In this document: piece after piece, positions 46,620 through 55,164 of the stretch | Position numbering within the stretch: position 1 is the stretch's first letter | Layout: every line of letters starts with the position of its first letter | From: Thalassomonas sp. M1454 | GTDB taxonomy: Bacteria; Pseudomonadota; Gammaproteobacteria; Enterobacterales; Alteromonadaceae | DNA length: 64,000 nt | Direction of reading: 5' to 3' | Assembly: GCF_007097525.1 (NCBI RefSeq) | Contig: NZ_VKDD01000003.1 | Span: 248,001-312,000, forward strand | The notes under the pieces: generated by a model | What the model was told of the DNA's origin: nothing | The model's database searches: none | What the model saw: only the letters and a program-made list of their open reading frames with translations | Position numbers and translations under genes: made by a program

Positions 46620-46907
46620 TTATTTTTTATAGCTACTTACTACATTATCAACTCGTTCATTAGCTTGAGATGCTTTTGCCTGTGCATCTGCTGCCATTTC
46701 TTTAGCAGCTTGGGCATCGGCAGCACTTTGCTCTTGCGATGCTTTAAGTTGACCAACCTCACCAGATAGGCTTTCTACTTGGCTCGATAAGCTATCAATT
46801 TTAGAATTTAAATCTGCAACATTTTGCTCCATTGCATCATTATTAGCACACCCTGCTAAACCAAATGTAAAACATACTGCAGCTAGAGTAATTATTTTCT
46901 TGTTCAT
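46620..46907 (-). CDS. lpp: Lpp-like murein lipoprotein
   Basis: 95 residues. Signal peptide with lipobox LAGC (Cys20), then a heptad coiled coil (DLNSKIDSLSSQVESLSGEVGQL), an Ala-rich stretch, and the end ANERVDNVVSSYKK, closely matching E. coli Lpp, whose C-terminal Lys is linked to peptidoglycan. The mature chain is about 18 residues longer than E. coli Lpp. It is convergent with an L,D-transpeptidase gene. The symbol reflects family resemblance and is not a proven ortholog. Confidence 0.85.
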   Translation of the reverse strand: MNKKIITLAAVCFTFGLAGCANNDAMEQNVADLNSKIDSLSSQVESLSGEVGQLKASQEQSAADAQAAKEMAADAQAKASQANERVDNVVSSYKK

Positions 46908-47028
46908 CCTGACACTCCAAAGTTTATTTTATGTAAATAACAAGTATTCGTTCTTGCCTACTTTCAGTATGGCATAAAAAATTACTAAACTCATAATAAT
47001 GTTAAATATAAGTTACTTAGAGTGTGTT

Positions 47029-47508
47029 CTAAACTTCTAATATAGGTAAACCTAAATCTTCTTTCACATTTTCCATAACCACATAAGTATGAGTTTGTGA
47101 AACAGCAGGTAAGTTAACTATATAGCCAAGCACCTCTCGGTAGTTTTTCATGTCAGCTACTCTGATCTTAACTAAGTAGTCAAAACCACCAGCAACCATA
47201 TGGCATTCTGCGACCTCGTGAATATTAACCACTTTGTCGCGAAACTGGTCAAATACATCAGCCGTGGTTCGATCTAAAGTTACCTGTATAAATGCTGACA
47301 TGCCCATATTAAGCTTTTCAGCATCTAATACGGCCCCGTAACGCTTGATAAAACCTTCGGCTTCAAGCTTTTTTACTCTATCTAAACATGGACTTGCACT
47401 TAAATTGACCTGCTTTGCTAGCTCGACATTAGAGATCCGCCCTTGCTTTTGCAAAGTGTCTAAAATTGTTAAATCTATCCTATCAAGTGTTCTACTTTTG
47501 TAACTCAT
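47029..47508 (-). CDS. putR: Lrp/AsnC family transcriptional regulator (PutR-like)
   Basis: 159 residues: an HTH domain (LDRIDLTILDTLQKQGRISN, LSASPCLDRVKKLEAEG) and a RAM ligand-binding domain (VAECHMVAGGFDYLVKIR). It is divergent from putA, a common arrangement for proline-responsive regulators in bacteria whose PutA has lost its own DNA-binding domain. An inverted repeat in the shared intergenic region may be its operator. The name is by context; Lrp proper or BkdR are alternatives. Confidence 0.85.
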   Translation of the reverse strand: MSYKSRTLDRIDLTILDTLQKQGRISNVELAKQVNLSASPCLDRVKKLEAEGFIKRYGAVLDAEKLNMGMSAFIQVTLDRTTADVFDQFRDKVVNIHEVAECHMVAGGFDYLVKIRVADMKNYREVLGYIVNLPAVSQTHTYVVMENVKEDLGLPILEV

Positions 47509-47553
47509 GCAGTATTTTCTATGGTATTTGATTACAATTGCATCATATTACAC

Positions 47554-47572
47554 TGAAATTAACTGAATTTCA
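47554..47572. promoter_or_regulatory. candidate PutR/Lrp-type operator between putR and putA
   Basis: Inverted repeat TGAAATT and AATTTCA around five bases, in the 133-bp intergenic region shared by the two divergent genes. The pattern fits Lrp-family sites only loosely. Confidence 0.4.
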
Positions 47573-47641
47573 TTAACACATTCTGCGAGTATTTATATAA
47601 CATTCGCACCATATTATTTTGTATTTATCTAGGCTGATATC

Positions 47642-50600
47642 ATGCTTTTTAACGGAAACTTAATTACTAATGACCCTATTCGCCAGCAAATTCGCGATCA
47701 TTACCGAGCTGACGAAAATGAGGTATTAAACAACCTGATCCCACTAGCTGAAATTGGTGCCAATGCACGTTCAAGAGCTTGGGAACGCGCCAGACAAATG
47801 GTTGTTCAAATTCGAAAAGATCAAACAGGCAAAGGCGGTGTTGACGCACTGTTAAACGAGTTCTCATTATCAAGTGAAGAAGGCGTAGTGTTAATGTGTT
47901 TAGCCGAAGCATTACTGCGAGTTCCTGATAAATTAACAGCAGATAACTTAATTCGCGATAAATTAGCAGAAGGTGATTGGAGTTCGCATTTAGGCAATAG
48001 TGACTCTATTTTTGTTAACGCATCATCTTGGGGTCTATTATTTACCGGTAAATTAGTTAATTACACTGATGAAAATAAAAAACAACAATTTGGTCTGTTA
48101 AAGAAAACTATCGGCCGCTTAGGTGAGCCAGTTATCCGTAAAGCTGTACGCTATGCCATGAAGATCATGGGCACACAATTTGTTATGGGTCACACTATCG
48201 ATTCTGCAGTCGAGCGAGCAGTAGATACCGAAGCAAAAGGTTATACCTACTCTTACGATATGCTAGGTGAAGGTGCTCGTACTATGGCTGATGCAGACCG
48301 CTACTTTGATAGTTACGTTAAGGCTATTGATGTTATCGGTAAAGCAGCAAAAGGCCGAGGCCCGCAAAAAAGCCCTGGCATTTCAATAAAGTTATCTGCG
48401 ATACACCCACGCTATGAATTTACCCATCGTGAGCGTGTTATTGCTGAATTAATCCCTCGCTTAAAACACTTAGCTCTAGCAGCAAAATCATACAACATTG
48501 GCTTTACTGTCGACGCCGAAGAAGCTGATCGCTTAGATATATCTCTAGATGTTATCGGCGCAGTATTTTTAGATGAAGACTTAGCTGGTTGGGATGGTTT
48601 TGGTATTGCATTACAAGCTTATCAAAAACGCGCTTTATATGTTGTTGAGTGGGTACGCGAGCAAACATTAAAAGCAGGTCGTCAAATGATGGTGCGCTTA
48701 GTAAAAGGCGCTTACTGGGATGCGGAAATAAAAATTAGCCAAGTAGAAGGTTACAACGACTTCCCGGTATTTAGCAGAAAACCATCGACCGATGTCTCAT
48801 ATCATGCCTGTGCTAAAAAATTATTAAGCTACCGCGACAGTATTTACCCACAGTTTGCGACTCATAATGCCTACACAGTTGCTACTATTTTAGAAATGAC
48901 TGATGACTATGAAGGTTTTGAATTCCAACGTTTACACGGTATGGGTGAGTCACTTTACGACCAAGTTGTTGTTAACGATAACGTACCTTGTCGTGTTTAC
49001 GCGCCTGTTGGTCATCACGAAGATTTACTTGCTTATTTAGTACGTCGTTTACTTGAAAACGGTGCTAACAGCTCATTTGTAAACAACATTGTCGATGAAA
49101 ATATTCCTGTTGAATCATTACTAACCGATCCAGTTGAGCTTGTTCAGAGCTGGCAAAATAAGTACAACCCACAAATCCCTCAATCTATTGAGATGTTTGG
49201 CAGCGAGCGTGCAAATTCTAAAGGCTTAGATTTAACCACCATAGATCAAATAACGCCTATGCGTGATAACTTAAATGCTTGGTTTGAAAAAGCAACGGCT
49301 ACACAAGCTGTTGCCGATGCTGAAGCTGTTATTAACCCAGCAAATCACAATGAAGTTATTGGCTATATAAAACATGCCGATAGCAAGGCAATGCAAAACA
49401 TCTTAGCGAGTGCCCATACGGCATTTACTCAGTGGAGCCAAACAGACGTTAATGTTAGAGCCGAGTTGTTATTAAAAACAGCAGATGCGCTTGAAGCAAA
49501 TCAAGACGAGTTAATTGCTCTTTGTATAAAAGAAGCAGGTAAAATTCCAGCCGATGGTGTTGCAGAAGTTCGTGAAGCGGTAGATTTTTGTCGTTATTAC
49601 GCAGCTCGTGCGCCAGAATTAATGGCTGATAAAAACTTACAGTCTCGCGGCGTGGTACTTTGTATTAGCCCGTGGAACTTCCCATTAGCAATATTCTTAG
49701 GACAAGTTGCAGCAGCAATCGTAACCGGTAATACCGTTGTAGCAAAACCGGCTGAACAAACCAGCTTAATTGCCCTGCGTACTATTGAATTAATGACAGA
49801 ATGTGGTTTACCAGAAGGTGTTGTTGTACCAGTAATTGCTCGAGGTAGTGAAGTTGGTGCACACATTGTTCCTGATGAACGCATTCAGGCAGTTATGTTT
49901 ACAGGTTCAACTGAGACAGGTACATGGATTTCACAAAAACTGGCAGAGCGTCAAGGTGAACAAGTTCCTCTGATCGCCGAAACTGGTGGCCAAAACTGTA
50001 TGATAGTTGACTCAACTGCGCTTCCTGAGCAAGTAGTTGATGATGTGGTAACTTCAGGGTTCCAAAGTGCAGGTCAACGCTGTTCAGCATTACGAGTTCT
50101 ATTTGTGCAAGAAGATGTTGCCGACAAAGTTATCTCTATGATCAAAGGTGCAATGGCTGAATTACATGTTGGCGACCCGGCATTTTTAAGTACTGATGTT
50201 GGCCCTGTTATTGATAACAAAGCATTTACCGCACTTAATGATCATGTAAGTTATTTAGAAGGTAAATCAACTTTACATTACCAATGTAAGCTGCCTGAGA
50301 TGGGAGACACTGGTAACTATTTCTTTGCCCCAAGACTTTACGAAATCAGCGACTTATCTGTACTTAAAAAAGAAGTATTCGGTCCTTGTGTTCACGTTAT
50401 TCGCTTTAAAGCGGCAGATATTGAAAATGTTATTGAGCAAATTAACGGTACTGGTTTTGGTTTAACTATGGGTATTCATACTCGTATTGAAGAGAAAAGT
50501 GAATACTTATCTAAGCGCTCTCGTGCAGGTAATGTCTATGTTAACCGTAACATGATTGGTGCGGTTGTTGGTGTACAACCTTTTGGTGGTCGAGGCTTAT

Positions 50601-51439
50601 CAGGCACTGGCCCTAAAGCAGGTGGCCCAATGTACTTAACTAGGTTAGTTAAAGAAATTAACACCAGTGCAGAAAATACATTAACTAGTGAGCAAAAAGA
50701 TTTACTACAGGCACAATTTAATGAACATGCAGCAGATGCATGGAAAATTGGCGCTAAATTACAATCAGCTAAAAATGATGAGTTAAACTGGCGTGACACA
50801 GCAGTAGGTGTACGAGTATCCATTGTTCGTCAGTTATTAGCTAAGATTGCCGATCACAAACTATTTATTTCACAAGAGTCTGAATTAGAAAGTGCATTAA
50901 TTGCCGCGCGTCAGCAACTATCAGTTATTGAGAAAGCGCTAGCTAATCCAACTACCTTACCGGGTCCTACAGGTGAGTCGAATAAACTTTACTTGGAATC
51001 TCGTGGTATTTTAGCGTCAATTGGTGATAGCGATACTAGCTTCGAATTTTGGTTAGTTGCGATTGCTTCAGCTCTTGCTAGTGGTAATCCTGTTATCGCT
51101 TTAGTTAATGAAGAGTTTTTAGATGAAGCAATTGCCTGTGAAGAAGTACTTGCCCAATTAGGTTTAGTACCAGGAATTTTCCAAGCAGTATCTCTTAACT
51201 TCTTACCAAGTGTGTTAGAGCATGATTATATATCTGGCGCTATTGTGGAAAATAACAGCGCACTTAAACAATGGATTGGTGAGCTATTAGCAGCTAGAAC
51301 TGGCGCAATCCTGCCAGTACTTACTGCGCAAAGTCATCAAGCACTATTTAAACGCTTAGTAACTGAAAAAACAGTAACTATAGATACCACAGCAGCTGGC
51401 GGTAATGCGTCACTAATGACTATGGAATTAACTGATTAA
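47642..51439 (+). CDS. putA: bifunctional proline dehydrogenase/L-glutamate gamma-semialdehyde dehydrogenase
   Basis: Oxidises proline to glutamate at the inner membrane with FAD and NAD. The 1265 residues comprise an arm and PRODH barrel (TMADADRYFDSYVKAI to FATHNAYTVATIL), a P5C dehydrogenase with ISPWNFPLAIFLGQV and Cys814 in GFQSAGQRCSALRVLF, and a C-terminal ALDH-like domain (from about residue 1040). The N-terminus starts at MLFNGNLI, so the ribbon-helix-helix DNA-binding domain of E. coli PutA is absent. Control probably comes from the divergent putR. Confidence 0.97.
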   Translation: MLFNGNLITNDPIRQQIRDHYRADENEVLNNLIPLAEIGANARSRAWERARQMVVQIRKDQTGKGGVDALLNEFSLSSEEGVVLMCLAEALLRVPDKLTADNLIRDKLAEGDWSSHLGNSDSIFVNASSWGLLFTGKLVNYTDENKKQQFGLLKKTIGRLGEPVIRKAVRYAMKIMGTQFVMGHTIDSAVERAVDTEAKGYTYSYDMLGEGARTMADADRYFDSYVKAIDVIGKAAKGRGPQKSPGISIKLSAIHPRYEFTHRERVIAELIPRLKHLALAAKSYNIGFTVDAEEADRLDISLDVIGAVFLDEDLAGWDGFGIALQAYQKRALYVVEWVREQTLKAGRQMMVRLVKGAYWDAEIKISQVEGYNDFPVFSRKPSTDVSYHACAKKLLSYRDSIYPQFATHNAYTVATILEMTDDYEGFEFQRLHGMGESLYDQVVVNDNVPCRVYAPVGHHEDLLAYLVRRLLENGANSSFVNNIVDENIPVESLLTDPVELVQSWQNKYNPQIPQSIEMFGSERANSKGLDLTTIDQITPMRDNLNAWFEKATATQAVADAEAVINPANHNEVIGYIKHADSKAMQNILASAHTAFTQWSQTDVNVRAELLLKTADALEANQDELIALCIKEAGKIPADGVAEVREAVDFCRYYAARAPELMADKNLQSRGVVLCISPWNFPLAIFLGQVAAAIVTGNTVVAKPAEQTSLIALRTIELMTECGLPEGVVVPVIARGSEVGAHIVPDERIQAVMFTGSTETGTWISQKLAERQGEQVPLIAETGGQNCMIVDSTALPEQVVDDVVTSGFQSAGQRCSALRVLFVQEDVADKVISMIKGAMAELHVGDPAFLSTDVGPVIDNKAFTALNDHVSYLEGKSTLHYQCKLPEMGDTGNYFFAPRLYEISDLSVLKKEVFGPCVHVIRFKAADIENVIEQINGTGFGLTMGIHTRIEEKSEYLSKRSRAGNVYVNRNMIGAVVGVQPFGGRGLSGTGPKAGGPMYLTRLVKEINTSAENTLTSEQKDLLQAQFNEHAADAWKIGAKLQSAKNDELNWRDTAVGVRVSIVRQLLAKIADHKLFISQESELESALIAARQQLSVIEKALANPTTLPGPTGESNKLYLESRGILASIGDSDTSFEFWLVAIASALASGNPVIALVNEEFLDEAIACEEVLAQLGLVPGIFQAVSLNFLPSVLEHDYISGAIVENNSALKQWIGELLAARTGAILPVLTAQSHQALFKRLVTEKTVTIDTTAAGGNASLMTMELTD

Positions 51440-51461
51440 TCGCGTTATCAAGTAAGCAATA

Positions 51462-51486
51462 AAAAGGGAACCAATGGTTCCCTTTT
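51462..51486. terminator. bidirectional terminator between putA and the zinc operon
   Basis: AAAAGGGAACC and GGTTCCCTTTT arms. It ends putA and, on the other strand, the zinc transport unit. Confidence 0.85.
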
Positions 51487-51513
51487 CACTATCTAGGCTT
51501 TGTCATATTAAAA

Positions 51514-52284
51514 CTAAGTTTGACTTGCTGGCAACAATGCCGACTTCTTTAGCAATAAACTTGCTAAAAAGCCCGTTATTGCCAAGGTCCAAACTATGGT
51601 TGAGCCACTTGGTAAATCCCATAAAGCAGAAGCAATTAACCCCATAAGGTAAGCTATAAAGCCAATTATGTAAGCGATTCTATGGTTATATTTAATCAGT
51701 TTAACCGTTGCTAAAGCAGGAATAATTAGCGTACTAAAGACTAAATAAACTCCCACCATTTGCACCGAGCTAGTGATAGCGACAGCAAAGATAAAATAGA
51801 ACCACTTACCATTAAGTAAGCCTGGTTTTAGCAGGATAAGCCCCATCAATACTGCATACAAAGCCATATGCAAATATAAATCATTAAAGGTAACCCACAA
51901 AATTTGCCCTGATAATACTTGCTTTAGTAAATCACCACCGTGTGGGTCATTGGCCAAAAGTATATAAGCGCCTGTTGCCGACAATACATATAAACAACCG
52001 ATCAAAGCCTCTAAATTATCTTTAGAATAGCGTTCAAATAAAGCAATTATACTTGCCCCAGACAAAGCAAATACAGCGGCAACAATATAGGTTGCTCCAG
52101 GTAAGTGATGCTCTAAATCTAACGTCGTTACTAGAACCGCACCAACCCCAGCAATTTGAGCTATGGCTAAATCAATAAAGATAATGCCTCGCTTTAACAC
52201 TTGAAAGCCCAGTGGCACATGTGTGATCAGCACTAACAATCCAGCAACTAAGGCCGGCAATAAAATATCGATTAACTCAAACAT
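51514..52284 (-). CDS. znuB: metal ABC transporter permease (ZnuB-like)
   Basis: Integral membrane permease of the ABC-3 family, 256 residues with about seven hydrophobic helices. It contains HVPLGFQVLKRGIIFIDLAIAQIAGVGA, as in ZnuB, and GDLLKQVLSGQILWV, the loop that meets the ATPase. It is the last gene of a four-gene minus-strand unit behind a Zur box. No ATPase gene is found next to it or elsewhere in the window. It would move Zn2+ into the cytoplasm. Confidence 0.88.
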   Translation of the reverse strand: MFELIDILLPALVAGLLVLITHVPLGFQVLKRGIIFIDLAIAQIAGVGAVLVTTLDLEHHLPGATYIVAAVFALSGASIIALFERYSKDNLEALIGCLYVLSATGAYILLANDPHGGDLLKQVLSGQILWVTFNDLYLHMALYAVLMGLILLKPGLLNGKWFYFIFAVAITSSVQMVGVYLVFSTLIIPALATVKLIKYNHRIAYIIGFIAYLMGLIASALWDLPSGSTIVWTLAITGFLASLLLKKSALLPASQT

Positions 52285-52321
52285 ATTGATTCATCTGCTT
52301 TATTTAATTAACTCTTACGCT

Positions 52322-53242
52322 CTATTGCGCTGCGAGTGCACCTTTAATAAGTGCAATGTGCTGACTCATCATCGAAAATAAATCAGTTGCTTGCTCATTA
52401 CCACCTACAGTATAAGGTAACTGCACACTATTAATATCGGTTTTATCTTGTAACCAGTGCGCTGCTTTCTCGTCTTGATATCCGGTATAAACCACTAACT
52501 TAACTTGCTGCTTTTCAACAATATCTAATACCGTCATCAAATGTGATGTGGTTGGTGGCAAACCTGGTTTAGGCTCTAAGTCACCCACTTGCTGCATTCC
52601 TAAAAACTCAAATAAGTAGCGAAACGACGAGTGATAAGCAATAACTTTTGTACCTTTTAGCTCTTGTGCTTGCCCTTGCCACTGAGTTGTAGCTTGCTGC
52701 CAACGAGTTAAAAAATCAGTTAATTTACTCTGATATATAGCACTGTTTTCACTATCAAGTTGCGACAACTTATTACTAAGAGCTTTCGCTAACTGAGTAA
52801 TACGTGTTGGGTCAAGATGCACATGCGGATTTCCCAGAGAATGTACATCTCCCATAGATCTATCAACGCTAACCGGGATATCTAAGTTTTGTACATGATC
52901 AGAAGCATAAAACAAGCCTTTATCAGCTGATTGTACATCACGGTTATTAGATTTCATTTGCAACATTGGCAACCAACCAATTTCTAAATCAGCACCAGCA
53001 CAAACAACTAAGTCTGCACGGCGCATTTTAGCAATCAAACTTGGACGAGCTTGGATAAAATGCGGATCTTGCTGTGCTGTCGTAGCACTATAGATAGTTA
53101 CTTTATCACCAGCTAATTCTTGCGTAAGAGCTGCATATTCAGGTTCACAAGCAAAAACATTTAACTCCGCCTTAGCCGGCAAAGTAATTATAGCGGCTAA
53201 GCTCGCTAAACAAATTAAAACACTGTTAAAATTGATGCGCAC
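52322..53242 (-). CDS. znuA: zinc ABC transporter substrate-binding protein (ZnuA-like)
   Basis: 306 residues: signal peptide (ASLAAIITLPAKA), then a cluster A-I fold. Metal ligand candidates are the His in TTAQQDPHFIQ, GNPHVHLDP and VIAYHSSFRYLFE, and the Glu/Asp near YTGYQDEKAAHW. It lacks the long His/Asp-rich loop of E. coli ZnuA. Its start overlaps the end of the upstream barrel gene by 17 bases. Captures zinc in the periplasm. Confidence 0.88.
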   Translation of the reverse strand: MRINFNSVLICLASLAAIITLPAKAELNVFACEPEYAALTQELAGDKVTIYSATTAQQDPHFIQARPSLIAKMRRADLVVCAGADLEIGWLPMLQMKSNNRDVQSADKGLFYASDHVQNLDIPVSVDRSMGDVHSLGNPHVHLDPTRITQLAKALSNKLSQLDSENSAIYQSKLTDFLTRWQQATTQWQGQAQELKGTKVIAYHSSFRYLFEFLGMQQVGDLEPKPGLPPTTSHLMTVLDIVEKQQVKLVVYTGYQDEKAAHWLQDKTDINSVQLPYTVGGNEQATDLFSMMSQHIALIKGALAAQ

Positions 53243-54461
53243 CGTGAGCTCCTAATGCCATGCTAAATTGCAAAGTAATTTGATCGTCAGTCACTTCTTC
53301 AACTGATTTATCTTGATTGTATTGCAAACGCACTGTAGAAAAATGTGAATGGCGATATTCAACCATAGCGGTTGAAACCTCTGGCTTAAACCCATCAGAG
53401 TATGGCTCATCAAAATCAATTTGCGAATAACGCAAACCTGCAGCCCAGTTAGGGGTGAACTGATAAACAGCGCTCACATAAAAACCTTGATGACTGGTAT
53501 CAATGTGATCTAGATGTTCTTCAGCTAGGCTAGTTAGGTGTTCCTCGTGCTCTTCATGTTCCTCATGCTCTTCTTCATGGTGCAGACCACCTTCTTCTTC
53601 AACAAAAAAGTACTCAGTCGCTAAGGTAAAGTTTTGGTACTTATAATTGCCGTTAGGTGCCCACTTCCATACTGCATCAATAATATAATAATCTTTGCTA
53701 CCACTAAAATCACACACACCAAAAGCTTCATGAGCATGCTCTTCTTCATGCTCTTCATGCTCATCACCGTGATCTTCTTCATGAGAGTGACTACTACATG
53801 AGCCTTCATCGTTATCAAAACCTAGATATGACACACCAAGTTGCCAGCTATTTTCAATATTAAAGTCGCCACCAGTTTTAACATAAGCAGAATAAGCGCC
53901 AATGCCATCACCTTCAGCGTAGGCAGGCATAGTGCCACCTTTTAATAATTCAGTACCTAGCTCTAAGTACATATCGGTTGGAGCTAACCAAGATAAGCGA
54001 GCACCATCATCGTAATAATGGCCATTTAAAAAAGCGCGGTAAACTAATGGGCGGTCGGCAAAGCTATCGGTATGATCATGCTTACCATTTAAATAACCAA
54101 TATTAGATAGAAAGCGTCCGAATCTAAGCGATAAATCATAAGGTAATGCAGTGGTTTGGATAAACGCTTCTTCTAGCTCAACTTCGGTTTCACCTTCATG
54201 TTCATCGAGTACTATGGTCAGTTTGCCGGTAAACATATCATCAATAGGCGCACTAATAGCTAGCTCAGTATGATCCGTCCAAAAGCCCTGTTTTAACCCA
54301 GAGCCATGTTCATCGACACCATAACCTGCGATGCCTGAGAAGTCTTCGCGGTCAGTGTAACCAACATTAACAATAGCACTAATATTTAACTGATCTTGTG
54401 CAAGAGCAGCGCCTGAAAAACTTGCCGCTAAAACAACGGCTGAGGTATTAACTAATTTCAT
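53226..54461 (-). CDS. Zur-unit outer-membrane beta-barrel with His/Glu-rich tracts
   Basis: 411 residues starting at the ATG 54461 (AGGAAAATTATA before it), with signal peptide VVLAASFSGAALAQ. The frame is open upstream to 54512, but that part is a dispersed repeat, not protein. The rest shows porin-like strands (LSLRFGRFLSNIGYLNG, GARLSWLAPTDMYLELG) and ends in HQF, an outer-membrane barrel signature. Two acidic His-rich tracts (from SHSHEEDHGDEHEEHEE and HHEEEHEEHEEHEEHL) are likely surface loops that bind zinc. It is not TonB-dependent by sequence. Probably an outer-membrane zinc port of the same operon as znuA. Confidence 0.82.
   Translation of the reverse strand: MKLVNTSAVVLAASFSGAALAQDQLNISAIVNVGYTDREDFSGIAGYGVDEHGSGLKQGFWTDHTELAISAPIDDMFTGKLTIVLDEHEGETEVELEEAFIQTTALPYDLSLRFGRFLSNIGYLNGKHDHTDSFADRPLVYRAFLNGHYYDDGARLSWLAPTDMYLELGTELLKGGTMPAYAEGDGIGAYSAYVKTGGDFNIENSWQLGVSYLGFDNDEGSCSSHSHEEDHGDEHEEHEEEHAHEAFGVCDFSGSKDYYIIDAVWKWAPNGNYKYQNFTLATEYFFVEEEGGLHHEEEHEEHEEHEEHLTSLAEEHLDHIDTSHQGFYVSAVYQFTPNWAAGLRYSQIDFDEPYSDGFKPEVSTAMVEYRHSHFSTVRLQYNQDKSVEEVTDDQITLQFSMALGAHGAHQF
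53535..53785 (-). repeat. GAR-rich codon repeats encoding His/Glu tracts
   Basis: Two stretches (about 53540-53583 and 53725-53785) of tandem GAA/GAG/CAT-type codons encode the HEEHEE repeats. They are the only low-complexity coding DNA in this operon and may vary in length between strains. Confidence 0.6.
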
Positions 54462-54486
54462 TATAATTTTCCTGAATACAACTAAA

Positions 54487-54555
54487 ACCAAGTTGAATAA
54501 ACATTCGATCATTTTGTCTCGTCTAGCGACTCATCATACTGGAGTTGCTAAAATG
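54487..54555. repeat. dispersed intergenic repeat, copy 2
   Basis: Identical for 31 bases to the copy at 3979-4009 and similar for some further distance. It lies directly upstream of the barrel gene, and on the minus strand it fakes an N-terminal extension for that gene. Confidence 0.7.
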
Positions 54556-54717
54556 AATTTTAACTGCTTGAAATTTAATGGATATAGAATGACTATAACC
54601 ATCAAATTGTCACTTGTTAAAATCAATTTCCTCTAACTCAAAAGTGACCTAATCCTTAATCAAATTGGTATATATACCCTTTGTTTAATACAAAGAGAAT
54701 GTGAATGATGTTTGTGA

Positions 54718-55020
54718 TTAAAGAAAATTACGTGGAGGTGCTCTGCTTAAATACTGTTTAGTAAATCGCCCATAAAAGGCCGCTTCAACAGCAACGATTA
54801 CATCTGATTTATAATCAATTATTGCGATATCGGAAGCTGGAGATGGTAAATCAAAGTCATCTAATGCAGATGAAGAACAAGTTTTACAATGAACTTCGTG
54901 GATACTAACATCATGATCGGCTAAATGAACTGCTTTTGCCAGAGGCATAAACAACAAAAAAGACACCATTGCTATTAAAGCAATAATGTTGTGTTGTTTA
55001 AATTTTGGCTGCTGAAACAT
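54718..55020 (-). CDS. small Cys/His-containing exported protein of the Zur unit, unknown
   Basis: 100 residues: signal-like or membrane segment (NIIALIAMVSFLLFMPLAKA), then HLADHDVSIHEVHCKTCSSS with four His and two Cys, an acidic middle and the end YLSRAPPRNFL. The RAPP ending recalls small periplasmic proteins of metal loci (e.g. DUF2946/DUF2607-like), but I do not assign it. Its start lies 33 bp from a perfect Zur box and it leads the unit that goes on to barrel, znuA and znuB. A zinc-binding role in the periplasm is inferred. Confidence 0.7.
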   Translation of the reverse strand: MFQQPKFKQHNIIALIAMVSFLLFMPLAKAVHLADHDVSIHEVHCKTCSSSALDDFDLPSPASDIAIIDYKSDVIVAVEAAFYGRFTKQYLSRAPPRNFL

Positions 55021-55052
55021 TTTACTAAACTGACTTAATTGTAATTTTTGGT

Positions 55053-55071
55053 AATGTTATAATATAACATT
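55053..55071. promoter_or_regulatory. Zur box
   Basis: AATGTTATAATATAACATT is a perfect palindrome and matches the core of the gammaproteobacterial Zur consensus (ATGTTATA-N-TATAACAT). It contains a TATAAT-like -10. It lies 33 bp before the small exported-protein gene and 94 bp before the divergent crotonase gene. Confidence 0.88.
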
Positions 55072-55164
55072 AATTATAGCAAACTAATCATAGTAATGCC
55101 GTGATATTAAATTTATAGTTAACCTAGACTTAAAGAAGCTAAACAATAATAAGACGGATTACAC

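Noticed and set aside
54462-54512. N-terminal extension of the zinc barrel protein from an upstream ATG
   Set aside because: These 17 codons are read from the dispersed repeat and precede a good ribosome-binding site, ATG and signal peptide at 54461.
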